Assembly: GCA_022925895.1 (NCBI GenBank)
Contig: JAKSYS010000526.1
Span: forward strand, 1 to 43,807
Length of the DNA: 43,807 nucleotides
Direction: 5' to 3'
Origin: Fragilaria crotonensis
Lineage: Eukaryota > Bacillariophyta > Fragilariophyceae > Fragilariales > Fragilariaceae
This document shows positions 20,263 through 30,352 of the stretch, piece by piece. Every line of letters begins with the position of its first letter. The first letter of the stretch is position 1. The position numbers were made by a program, and so were the translations under genes. The notes under the pieces are model-generated. The model searched no databases. It saw only the letters and a program-made list of their open reading frames with translations, and was not told where the DNA came from.

Positions 20263-23200
20263 TGTCTGACAAAGGTAGATACTCTATCTTGACCGGTGCT
20301 ATCATGCTCATGCGATTGGACATCACGTACGGACCAAGATTATCAAATTGCTGGCTCCCAGCATCAACATTCGTTGAAGCATTAACCAAATTGAACCTCA
20401 TTGATGTTTCCCTCGCCATTGATGTGAGAAAGTTCAACAGCGCCATGTCCAAGTCCCCCTTGCTTGGAGAAGCAATCCATCAATTTGATGGATCCAATAT
20501 GACGGGTGTATTCAGAATTACGTTTCAAAAGACCTTCTTTTACTATTTCACTGAAGAATCAAGGCAGGTTCGGTACCCATTTCCCCTTAACAGTGCATGG
20601 AGGGACAAGGTAATGGAAGCAGCATCAAATGTGCTAGTCGTTCCAAGTACTAGATCGTGCAGAGCTGCTCCTGATATGACGACTACAACTGCTACCGACA
20701 TCGGACAAAACACTGAAGGGCAAGATGCAGAATCTCCAAACAAACGGCCGAGGGTAGGGGATCAAGATGCTGAGCTGCTTGTTGATTCTACTTCGGTTGG
20801 TCTACTATCAGGCTCGTACTGGCCCTGCAGTCCTGAGGCATATCAACTGTTCAAACCGAAGAAAACATGTACTCGGCTTAACGACAACTGCGAAATTGAC
20901 TGCGTTGATGATCTGGATTCTGAAACTCCAATGGAAGCGGTCCAGAGGCGAATCCTGTTGCTTCAAAGTGTTCACGAGAGGGAAGATAATTGGAGAAACG
21001 TTGTAGTTGGTCGCGATGATAACGATGTATGCACCAAGGCCGAGATCTGGGAAATTCGGCAACGAGCAACATTTCTTTGCTATGCCTACCAGTTGGCGCT
21101 CGAAAAAATGAATGAGTGGACGTGGCAAGACTGTTGTTCAAGCGCTTGTCAGCTTTTGAATTCCTTCGGGATGAAGCAAGCAAGCTTCTATAAAACAGTA
21201 TCGAATTGGAACATTGCATTCAGGAAGTACGAAAGCTTCCCGCACCCAAATCTGTCGGTTCAGTGTGGAAAGCAACCACTCCCTCGACTTCTCGAAGTGT
21301 ATCCCTGTGCAAAGGAGCAGATTGTTTCATTCGGTTTGAAGAACTTAGCGCATCTATCAATTGAAGCAGTGTATCAGTTCATTCTTTCGACAGTTGTCCC
21401 GAGACTTGCAGCTTTGTGGATAAAGGAATCACATGACGATGCTGCTACTACTAGTAGTACACCATCTAGTAGCAACAACTCTACCACCGGTGCAAATGAA
21501 GACAATGATGTGGTTTCCTTATTTCTTCGTGCACATAGACTTAAGAAATTTAGCTTCTCAACATCGTGGCGATGGATGCGACTGCTAGGCTTCGACTACA
21601 ACAATCGAAGAAAAAGCTATTATGTCGACGGCCACGAACGCGAGGATGTTGTGGCACATCGACACTCGTTCTGCAAGAATTACCTTACCATGCTTGAACC
21701 CTATTGTCGGCGCTGGATACAGGTTCCTCTGAGTGAAGCTGCAACGATGAAAACATTGGATGCGGATATTGGACACCACTATTTTGATATTATATCTAAC
21801 GAATCACGCGTTGAGTTTCACGTTGACTACTGGCGAAGCTGCCTTGCAAGACTCAAGGCTTCAGAAGAGACACTGCCACATCGGGAAATTGAAGCAACAA
21901 CCAGCATTCGAAAACCAACGTCAGTAAGGCCACTCATGATAATTGGTCAAGACGAATCAGTCTTTTCGCAATACCTCATGTCGTCGAAACAATGGATGGG
22001 ACCGAGGGGACAGGTGGCACTATTGCCGAAGTCTGAGGGTGACGGGTACATGCTTTCTGCATTTGTATCCCGTGAGTTTGGATTTGGAAGACAGATGACA
22101 GAAGACGAGTTAGCAGAAGTCAATATGAGAAGGCAAACGACAGCACTTGGTAGCGGGACTTACCGAGACACGATTGCGGCAATGGAAATATTGGGAACAA
22201 CAAGGAAACCCACTTTAAAAGAATCGCCGTTTGTAAAATCCTTGTTCATTGGTATCAACAATGAAGGATATTGGAACTCATATCATATGAGCTTACAGTT
22301 TGAGGATGTCATCGATTGCGTACGAGTTTTGTACCCCACCTTCGATTTCGTGTTCCTATTCGATCATTCTCAAGGCCATGCTCGCAGACGCGACGGCGCA
22401 CTCAATGCCCTCAGCATGTCAAAGAACTTTGGAGGAGCAGGAGCACAGCAACAAATGAGAGACACGTGCATAGCATCACAAGAGGGTTATCTCGGTTCAC
22501 ACTCACCGTCACTGTCTGTTGGCGATGTCCAATCAATGGTCTTCAAAAATGACGATGACGGCCCTTGGTACTTATCACCAGAGCAAAGGGAATTACAACG
22601 GTATGATAGAACCACAGGGAAAAGTAAGATGGTTGAGAAGACGAAGAAGATACTTCTCCAAGAACTCAATGATAGGGGTGTGACGCTCCAACAGAAACGG
22701 GGATACACGAAAGCAGAGCTCCAGGGATTGGCGAGAGAAAACGGAATTGAGACCGCCAATCAGGTTGACAAACTCCTACCAGGGTGGCAAGGAAAAGCTA
22801 AAGGTCTACTACAAGTTCTGCACGAAAGAGGTCTGTTAGATCCATCGATTTCAGACAAGTACACATTGGAAGGGAAGAAAGATGTCATTTCGGGAAAGTT
22901 TGACTTACAGTTATCGCTTCGCAGAATAATGTCTGAATGTTCGGATTTCAAGAATGAACAGACTGCCCTGCAGCATCTGGGATCACAGCTTGGAGTGCAG
23001 GTGCTTCTGACTCCAAAGTTTCACGCCGAATTGGCTGGGGAAGGCGTTGAATTTAGTTGGGGACACGCGAAGGCATTCTACCGGCGTATTCCTCTTTCTA
23101 AAAAGCGGGGACGAGAGAATTTTAAACAATGTGTGAGAGATTCAACTTGTCCCATCAATGAGTTGACTCAAGGAAGAATGGAAAAGTTTGCAGCACGAGC

Positions 23201-23456
23201 ACGCGCTTATATTTGTACTTACCACCATATATATCAGCAGTCTCAACAGAGAAGGCAACAGGATCATGCAAACGCAAGCATCCCTGCATTTTCAACGTCA
23301 TGTGACGATCCCGTGCTTCTGTCGTACTCAGACATCCAACATGTTTCGAAGCAATTCAAGACACACAGATGTGTCTTGGACTTTGATACTGGCTTCATCT
23401 ATGGTTCACTGAAAGAGGCAAAGCCTTGGAAGGATCATGATGTTGATGCTTCGTGA
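20262..23456 (+). CDS. Large DDE transposase-like protein (IS630/Tc1/mariner-related), intact
   Basis: A single uninterrupted ORF encodes 1064 aa from the ATG at 20262. The catalytic triad is readable: D564 in IIGQDESVF, D701 in FLFDHSQGH and E930 in EGVEFSWGHAK, where Tc1-like enzymes have NPIExxW. The order and context (RWMRLLGFDYNNRRKSYYVDGHERxDVVAHR upstream, QMRDTC after D701, LTPKFHAEL before E930) match a large family I recall from fungal and protist genomes. The D701-E930 spacing (228 residues) includes an insertion with SAP-like helices (KRGYTKAELQGLARENGI). The N-terminal ~450 residues lack recognised motifs. No terminal inverted repeats or target duplication could be found by eye, so it may be an immobile or domesticated copy. 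Confidence 0.85.
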   Translation: MSDKGRYSILTGAIMLMRLDITYGPRLSNCWLPASTFVEALTKLNLIDVSLAIDVRKFNSAMSKSPLLGEAIHQFDGSNMTGVFRITFQKTFFYYFTEESRQVRYPFPLNSAWRDKVMEAASNVLVVPSTRSCRAAPDMTTTTATDIGQNTEGQDAESPNKRPRVGDQDAELLVDSTSVGLLSGSYWPCSPEAYQLFKPKKTCTRLNDNCEIDCVDDLDSETPMEAVQRRILLLQSVHEREDNWRNVVVGRDDNDVCTKAEIWEIRQRATFLCYAYQLALEKMNEWTWQDCCSSACQLLNSFGMKQASFYKTVSNWNIAFRKYESFPHPNLSVQCGKQPLPRLLEVYPCAKEQIVSFGLKNLAHLSIEAVYQFILSTVVPRLAALWIKESHDDAATTSSTPSSSNNSTTGANEDNDVVSLFLRAHRLKKFSFSTSWRWMRLLGFDYNNRRKSYYVDGHEREDVVAHRHSFCKNYLTMLEPYCRRWIQVPLSEAATMKTLDADIGHHYFDIISNESRVEFHVDYWRSCLARLKASEETLPHREIEATTSIRKPTSVRPLMIIGQDESVFSQYLMSSKQWMGPRGQVALLPKSEGDGYMLSAFVSREFGFGRQMTEDELAEVNMRRQTTALGSGTYRDTIAAMEILGTTRKPTLKESPFVKSLFIGINNEGYWNSYHMSLQFEDVIDCVRVLYPTFDFVFLFDHSQGHARRRDGALNALSMSKNFGGAGAQQQMRDTCIASQEGYLGSHSPSLSVGDVQSMVFKNDDDGPWYLSPEQRELQRYDRTTGKSKMVEKTKKILLQELNDRGVTLQQKRGYTKAELQGLARENGIETANQVDKLLPGWQGKAKGLLQVLHERGLLDPSISDKYTLEGKKDVISGKFDLQLSLRRIMSECSDFKNEQTALQHLGSQLGVQVLLTPKFHAELAGEGVEFSWGHAKAFYRRIPLSKKRGRENFKQCVRDSTCPINELTQGRMEKFAARARAYICTYHHIYQQSQQRRQQDHANASIPAFSTSCDDPVLLSYSDIQHVSKQFKTHRCVLDFDTGFIYGSLKEAKPWKDHDVDAS

Positions 23457-23806
23457 TGTATCGAAGCTTTTATGGAGTGTCGGGGGCATCTGTATCTTTT
23501 CCTTGATTTTAAGTATAGGATTTATTGTATGTAGTACAAATTGTACACAACGTACGCGAGGATGGTTGACCAAGAAACCAGCCGTACCGGTACCACAAGT
23601 GTTCCGTTTACTGGAACCATCCGCACGCGAGACAGGGAGAGTCGCGACGTCTCGAATTGAAACTCGAAACTCGAGTGAGGTAATTGTTGATTGTGTGTCC
23701 CCCATGTCTCCTGTCGTGTTAATGCAATCATAACACTATCAACGGGAGCCTTGTCCGATCAGTTTGGCACCGGGAAGTCCAACCTGTATCGGAATAACAA
23801 AGCGAT
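23457..23806. other. Intergenic, transposase 3' side and PRP40 upstream region
   Basis: An open frame at 23437-23733 overlaps the transposase end but has no motif. The stretch 23520-23600 has several GTAC and a GTACCGGTACC palindrome (23584-23594). No matching terminal repeat of the transposase-like element is visible. Confidence 0.5.
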
Positions 23807-26089
23807 ATGAACGACAGCAACAGGCCTTCGAATGGTCAACTACCACCTGATCAAGGATATCGACGAAGGATGCCTCTAGGTCCTCAAGGACGAGGGTTCC
23901 AGCAAGGGTTTGGATTGTATTCGAGGGACAGAGGCTTCCATCCCGGCCGGGGACCACCAAATATGATGGGGAGGGGGGGAGGCCCACCACCTCCACCTCC
24001 ACGGGGTCGAGGGGATCGATTTGGCCAACCTCCGGGTCGAGGCCACTTTTCAGAACGGGATCGCTTCATGGACCGAGGACCGCCTCCCTTGGGTAGGGGA
24101 TTTGACCATGGAAGGGGTATGATTCCCCCGCCGCCTCCTCCACCTCCTCCTCCCACGCAAGGACGTATGGGAATCGGAAGTATTCCTCCCCCGCCTCCAC
24201 CAAGGATGCATCAAGGACATTGGATTCCGCCCCCTCCTAGGACGCCGATGCACATTGCGCAGCAACCGACGAATCCGCACGTCGGTCCCGCAAACTTCAA
24301 TCGCTTCCCTCAGCATGCGCATTATCCGCAACTAATTCAAAATGTACCCCAGCAACAGCAAATGCCGCAGCAAAGGCATCAGCCCCTACATGCACCTGTA
24401 CTTCCATTACAAACATACAATGCGACCACGGCACAGGGAACTAATGCGGTTGCACCACAACCAAGCACACAATCAGCGTCACAGTCACAAATCGACCAAG
24501 CATGGACTGTCCACACTGCGCCGAATTCCATGCAGTTTTTCCATAATCTCATCACGCTGGAAAGTACTTTCACAAAACCAGAGGCCTTGATGCGAGGCGC
24601 TGAAGTTAATAAACCACCGGAGCGACCGTGGATGGAATACAGGGACGCAAAATCCGGGAAAGTGTACTATTCGAATGGTGTTGAGACAAGTTGGGAGAAG
24701 CCTGAAGGTTTTCAGGGGTCAACAGCGCTTACTTCAGAAGAAAAAGATCAAGAGCCGCCGAAGAAAAAGAAAAAAACTATTTCAACGAAGGTACCTGAGT
24801 TTGCCAGCAAATCTGAAGCCATAGCCGGGTTCAAAGGTCTCCTTCTTTCGAAAGACATCCAGCCAACAATGAAATGGAATGATGTTGTCAAAATGTGTTC
24901 ATCTGATCCAACATGGGAAGCCTGCGAAACTCTCACGCAAGGAGAGCGAAGGCAAGCGTTGGCTGAGTATCAAACCAAACGAGCGAATGAGTTGAGAGAT
25001 CTTGAACGGGAAGTACGCATGCGAGCCAAGGAAGCGTTCACCAAGCTTCTCACTGACGTATTACCAACAGTTCACTTGTTCAATCCAGTTTCGTCTCGCT
25101 ATCTAGAGATGCGAGATTATTTGTCTAAGGATGACCGCTTTTTCGCTGTCGACGATGAGCCCACTCGAGAGACCCTTTTCCTTGAGTTCTGCGAGGAAGT
25201 GAGGAAAAGGGATGAAAGAAAGAAAAGAAGCCAAAGAAGAGATTCAAAGCTTTCACTATTTGATTTCCTACGAGAACACCAGGAAGGTGGAAGGTTGACT
25301 TTCGCCTCTACATGGTAAGTGCACGCAAGCATGCTTCTGCTCGTGCAGGTGGCTTGAATCATCTCTGTTTCTAATTTTTTTTGCAGGTCATCGTTTGCAT
25401 CATCGCTCAGTGACGCAAGCAAATCTGATCCTAGATTTCAAACTTCAGACGCGATGTCAGAATCCGATCGGGAGCTCTACTTTTCTGACTTTGTGCTTGA
25501 ATTGCAAGCGGCAGAAGATGAAAAGCGACGACGAGTTCGCGACGCGAAGCATAGAGCCGAAAAAGCACAACGAGAAGAGTATACAGAGCTTCTTGAGGAC
25601 TTGGCAAGGAAGGGCACGCTCCTACCATCTACGAAATGGCGAAGTGTTGAAAATTTGCTGTCTGAACGTCGACCCTTTCAATTGGTCGCAGCGCAAGATC
25701 GTGATACTCCGAGAGAGTTGTTTCAAGACTACATCGATGAGTGGAATGACATATATCGAAGGGATCGAATCTTCCTAACGCGTCTTGTGCAGCCATCGTC
25801 GGGCATCGGTGTAAATGTTACCAACGAAACAAGCTATGATGAATTCTGTAAAGTCCTGCTCGACGCAGCCGCACATTCTTCAGAGCAATACAGTCACTTG
25901 CGGTTGATTATGAAGAGCGAAGATCCGATTTCAAGTGCTCGTGTTTACTTCCACGAGCTTGTCAATCGAGTGAATGAAGTTGCTATGACAGCTATGCGCC
26001 GCAACAATCGCCGTGGGTCAGTAAGAGATGACTCCAGCGAAGACGAAGGAGAGATCGTCGAAGATGGTGAGATCAAGGAAGAGGATTAA
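23807..26089 (+). CDS. PRPF40: WW/FF-domain pre-mRNA splicing factor, PRP40-like
   Basis: Exons 23807-25314 and 25387-26089 give 736 aa; the 72-bp intron (GTAAGT...TTGCAG) splits a Trp codon. Residues 1-200 are Gly/Arg/Pro-rich with proline runs and then Gln/His/Pro-rich. Two WW domains follow: W233 (AWTVHTAPNSMQFFHNL, then STFTKPEAL, ~230-262) and W275 (RPWMEYRDAKSGKVYYSN, then SWEKPEGF, ~272-304). A basic KKKKKT segment and at least three FF-type modules come next (SEAIAGFKGLL..., AKEAFTKLLTD..., LYFSDFVLELQAA...), and the tail is acidic (EGEIVEDGEIKEED). PRP40 proteins bridge U1 snRNP and the branch-point complex in the nucleus. TCERG1/CA150 shares this domain set, so that is the alternative. 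It converges on the armadillo-like gene. Confidence 0.88.
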
Positions 26090-26480
26090 CGTCGATTAGT
26101 TATTCTCATGGCTGGTGCGATAAATGTTTGGGAATCAATCATAAAGCCATCTGCTAATCGATTGATGGCGAGATTGAGGACGGGGATGAATGACGATGCG
26201 TCCACTATTGGATTGAATGATTGGACTGACGATGCAGTCTGACAAAACATCACAAATGCCGGATGGGGTGTCTTCGAATGCTGGCAGAAAAAGACGTGTG
26301 TGATGGGTTTGGAGGTCGACATAGTGTTGGGATTTCCCCCGTGTTGTTCATCAGTTATTGTGTGTGATCTGTCGGATTTCTGCGTTATGAGATAGTTCCT
26401 ATGCCGCGGCTTATTGATTTTGAACTTCGGATGTACTCCAGTTTGCTTCGCTGGGACGTTCTCAACAATATTATGAGAAT
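26090..26480. other. Convergent intergenic region
   Basis: This lies between the 3' ends of the PRP40-like and armadillo-like genes. No gene or repeat is seen, and there is only one GTAC. A 78-codon minus ORF (26086-26322) has no recognisable content. Confidence 0.55.
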
Positions 26481-28098
26481 TTACATGGATGGAGCGAGCA
26501 TAAGCACACCGTACAATGCCGCCCGCTTTAGTTCAACGTCCCCATCAACTGATGTCCCATACCTGGACAGAGCCTGAATGAGTCCCTTATACTTGGCTAC
26601 GCGTTTCGATGCGGATGAGTGGTTGGCAATTAGAAGAATTGAGCGCACTGCCTCTCGTTGTTCACTTTCCGATACCCCGCTTTCATTCCCTCGGTTGATG
26701 CACTCGATTAGAGTTTGGACGACCGCATCGTGCGTTGAAATCCGCCTCGCGTTTGCTGCTTCCTGGGACAAGTTTGCTATGGCTTCGAATGCAGAGCAGC
26801 GCACTCTGCTGTTCTTTGACTTGGCCAAACAGAGTAGAGATTCGATGGTAGACTCACTCCTCACCATGAAGAAGCTGTTCGATGCGTTGAGCGACTGTTC
26901 GATGTATGCGCGAGCAGTCCACAACGAAACGTCTATACTTGAGCTCTTCGACATACGTACTAGAGCATCGCATAGAGTTTGATGGCTGCTGTGTCGAGTT
27001 CGCATGTAACAAGACAGGCGTTTGATTGCCCTGGAAGCGATAACGGAACAATCAGTTGCAGGAGAGGACGATCCTATGTCGGCAAGTTGTTCCATTAAGT
27101 TTGAGACTCGTCCTATTGCGTCAGCACTCGATTCTGACACCAAGTTCGAAATTGTCTGCAAAACCCTCATCGTCATGTCAATGCATCCCTCGTTAAGTAG
27201 ATCGACCAATCGGCCAATCAAAACGCCTGACTCAAATGTAACCAGCATGTCGTTGACGAAACTTGCCGAAGACAGGTGCAGCAAACAATGACTCGCACTG
27301 CAGACAATGCCGTGCTCTTTCGAACCAGATGCAGTCTTCAACAACTCGAGGAACCCACTGGTCTTGGTGATTGCTTCTTTATTCCTGGAATCGACGACAA
27401 GGTTGGCCAGGAGAGCTAATGCATTTTCTTGACAGGCGTCAGCTGATTCAATGACGGCTTCCACTAAACCTGGGAATCGAGCAACAATAGGTTTGCTCTC
27501 TCGATGCATGGCAATGTTGCGCAACGCAAATAGTGTGCTGTTTTGACAATCAACCATCCCGTTTCGCAAGAATCGTACCATCGCGATCAAAAGAAGGTCA
27601 GCGTCCTTCATCTGTGACAGAGAAAGTCCTTCTGGATTGCTTCTCTGCAGAAGTCTTGTCGCTGTCATTTTCGAGCGAGTGAAGCCAGGCGAGCTCGATG
27701 CAATGATCACAAGAAGTGGAAGCAGTATAGCACCATGTTGACCAAAGGAAGCAGCTGCGATTGCATCTGAACACTTGTATATGCTTTCCATAAGGCGGCA
27801 GAGACGATCGGTTTCCCAGGGAGCCATAATCACTAGCTACTGCCCGACGGAGGCAATTGCAAATAATGAGATCTGCACCAAGCTTGATTTCTTCGTTGTG
27901 GACGTCTTCGTCATCGTGCTCAAACGAGATGAGTGCTAACGTGAGGACGCTACCCCTTGCCTTATCGGTGGAAGCACATTTTAGAGCTGGAATTATACAA
28001 CAGATTAGCCTCGTGATTCACAATCATTTGGCGCTTTTGACGAGCTTACCTTCAAGCAAACGCTGCGATTGCACCAGATGGAGTGATTGCTTCGTCAT
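26481..28098 (-). CDS. Armadillo-like repeat protein with an apparent frameshift near its 5' end
   Basis: The main ORF runs from the ATG at 27827 to 26481 (448 aa) and is helical and Leu/Ala-rich with armadillo/HEAT character (LVEAVIESADACQENALALL, then ANLVVDSRNKEAI; LQTISNLVSESSADAI). Upstream on the same strand there is convincing coding sequence in another frame: exon 28098-28050 (MTKQSLHLVQSQRLLE), a 63-bp intron (GTAAGC...TTCCAG) and an exon from 27986 (ARGSVLTLALISFEHDD, then IKLGADLIICNCLRRAV). The two frames differ by one base around 27824-27830, just where the main ORF's first ATG sits. Either a one-base insertion breaks the gene, or a weak ~67-bp intron (GTAGCT...ACAAG) joins them, or translation starts internally. 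Function is unknown; such repeats usually bind other proteins. Confidence 0.65.
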
Positions 28099-28535
28099 GC
28101 CTGGTTCGTTCACGACAAGGCAGCATGAGTTTTTGGAAAAGAAAATCGGCTAAGGGTGATGACCTACAGATGGAGAAACGGCTAGTTTGGCCTTGTGAAT
28201 AGACGAGTAGGGCACTGTCCTACCAATAACGTCAAAACCCGACTTATAGAATTACAGATTTGAAACGAGAAATCACGCTTTAATTCGACACCATTTGTTA
28301 CATAGGTGTACCAGAGGAACGGATCCAGTGATAAATGAGCTGCTGCTCAACTTTTCCAGGTGGTGACTTTTGTTCTACTGTACGACGATCGGCATTCGTT
28401 GTAGGCCTCGTCGACGATGCACCATAGGTTACAAATAGTTGCGCCACACGATCGTGGGCGAACGTTTTCGGCATGCATCATCATGTTGTCAGTACGACAA
28501 CAGACTCAGGACGACCTGGACTGTGCAGATTATCA
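28099..28535. other. Intergenic between tandem minus-strand genes
   Basis: No gene is seen. A few isolated GTAC occur (near 28308, 28378 and 28493). The sequence is the downstream region of TSR3 and the upstream region of the armadillo-like gene. Confidence 0.5.
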
Positions 28536-29348
28536 TCAACCAGTTTCATTCAAATTAATCTCGTCATTCTCGTGCTTTTGGATGGTATTTCCAAACGAAT
28601 CCAATTCTGAGTCATCGTCTGATTCGTAAAAGTCTTCATAGTTTTCGTTCTCCATCGATGGCAATTCTCCTAATATCTCGTGAGATTCCTGTTGTTCTCG
28701 CTCGGCTTGCTCAAGCCACTCGTTCTGTCGATGCACGACTTCTTCAGAGTTCTCGCAACTCGCATAAATATCAAGCAGCTCCTGATTAAGTCTAATGAAC
28801 TCCATGCCCCAAGAAAATTCTTGTAGAATTGCCATTGCAGCGTCAACCCTTCCACAGATGTAAAGGGTTGCGGCTCCGGCCTCAACACAGGAGAGTTTAC
28901 TTGGACGACCATAATTGACTGTATTGGCGGCAACCAAGAATGGCAGCAATCGATGGTGCCCGGCCTGCATCTGTGAGAAGGGAATCTCCGCGATTCTAGC
29001 CCAGGAGCAGTCAATCAGCGAAATGCCGAATCGCTCCAGAATTTCTGAATCAGCAGGACTGACCGCAGTCGTTCCTAGCGGACTGAGCACTATCCCTCGA
29101 AAGGGCTGTTTCAGAGGCATTGACTGAAACATCTTTCGCTTGACTAGTCTCGCACCAGTACATCGCTTTGGATCACATTGAGCGAAGTCCCATAGGCGCA
29201 ACGTCAGACCAGAGAGTGGATTTGACGGTATCTCGGACGAGCAGTACTGGTCTGTATTTCGTTGTTGTACCTCTTGAGCAGATGCGCCTCCATGTGCTCG
29301 TGACCTTTGACTTCCTCTACTTCCACTTCCTTTCTTTCCCTTGGTCAT
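28536..29348 (-). CDS. TSR3: 18S rRNA aminocarboxypropyltransferase TSR3
   Basis: The single exon encodes 270 aa from the ATG at 29348; a GTG four codons upstream is not used. TSR3 transfers the aminocarboxypropyl group of SAM to the hypermodified pseudouridine of 18S rRNA (m1acp3Psi), a late cytoplasmic step of 40S maturation. The family signatures are all present: LWDFAQCDPKRCTGARL (52-68), GIVLSPLG (85-92), LIDCSWARI (111-119), LPFLVAANTVNYG (135-147, usually NPVNYG) and LSCVEAGAA (152-160). The N-terminus is Gly/Ser/Arg/Lys-rich and the C-terminus acidic (ENENYEDFYESDDDSELD), as is usual for eukaryotic TSR3. It is divergent from the poly(A) polymerase gene. Confidence 0.95.
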   Translation of the reverse strand: MTKGKKGSGSRGSQRSRAHGGASAQEVQQRNTDQYCSSEIPSNPLSGLTLRLWDFAQCDPKRCTGARLVKRKMFQSMPLKQPFRGIVLSPLGTTAVSPADSEILERFGISLIDCSWARIAEIPFSQMQAGHHRLLPFLVAANTVNYGRPSKLSCVEAGAATLYICGRVDAAMAILQEFSWGMEFIRLNQELLDIYASCENSEEVVHRQNEWLEQAEREQQESHEILGELPSMENENYEDFYESDDDSELDSFGNTIQKHENDEINLNETG

Positions 29349-30352
29349 GATACACCCCACAAGTGTTCAAGGCTGTGTAATGCTTTTACCTTTGGGTAGG
29401 AGTCTGTTTAAGTTGGCTCGTGGCATGCGGCCTTGATTATGTCGAACTTTCTGAGTCGGGAATTTTGCAAGTTGTTTTTTCTCGATGACCGGTCGCCGGT
29501 TAGACACGTCGTACTATCGTACTGTAGTGAACGAGACTGCCTACGGTAGTCCAAATACTGTATGCACAGGACACGTGGTCATCACGTCATCAGTCATGCG
29601 TTACGACTTACTCCGATACGAATTAACTTGTGCGACATACGACATGCTAGCTCGGTACGGAGTATTCGGTACAAATACCTGTACAAGTATCACATACAAC
29701 ATTTGAGGGACTCGAAGTTTGAAATGATGTGGCCAGTTAGAGTATAGTAAAAAATGGATGAATAATACTTAAATCTCGTGCATCCGATAGTATGCCGTAT
29801 GCATTATATACGTGTACCAGGTACCATCAGAAAATGCTTCACTACGGCATGAAAATACAACATTGTCTCCCATCTTGAACCTGAACGGTCGCCAAGACAT
29901 TCATGGAAAAAAAGATCCGGGTTCTTCATGATTCCCCGTCGAACGTCGAACCATCGCAGACTTTATTAGACTCCCGTTAAGTCGTCGAACGACACCGTAA
30001 CAAAAAACTGCGCTGTCGGCTGATGCCACCACAATAGCATCGCAAAAGGATTCTTGTTGCGACAACCTTCTTGCCACGCCACCTCGACTCCCCTTCTTGA
30101 CTTGCGAAAGAAGGAAGCGAGAGAAGGAGTAGCGTGGAGCGTAGTGAACGACAGAGTGCGGATTCATTTGGCGGTGTTATTTGAATTGCAGAACGAGCGC
30201 CCATCCTGTGGCGAAGGCGAACTCTAGACTTTTTCAAGCCGTACCGTACAAATTCACCGGGGAATATCGTCTGATTTCTGCGTCATATAAAGGGATCAAA
30301 AGGCGCTGACGATCGATAGAAACCATAGAGCACTATCTTCACGGAGGCCACG
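29349..30352. other. Divergent intergenic region between TSR3 and the poly(A) polymerase
   Basis: GTAC and related palindromes cluster at 29505-29700 and around 29810-29825 (GTGTACCAGGTACC). Minus-strand ORFs at 29901-30237 overlap each other and lack motifs. No RNA gene is recognised. Confidence 0.55.
30286..30291 (+). promoter_or_regulatory. Possible TATA box for the poly(A) polymerase gene
   Basis: TATAAA within CATATAAAGGG lies 62 bp upstream of the ATG at 30353. The position is plausible only if the 5' UTR is short. No transcript evidence exists here, and single TATA matches are frequent by chance. Confidence 0.3.
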
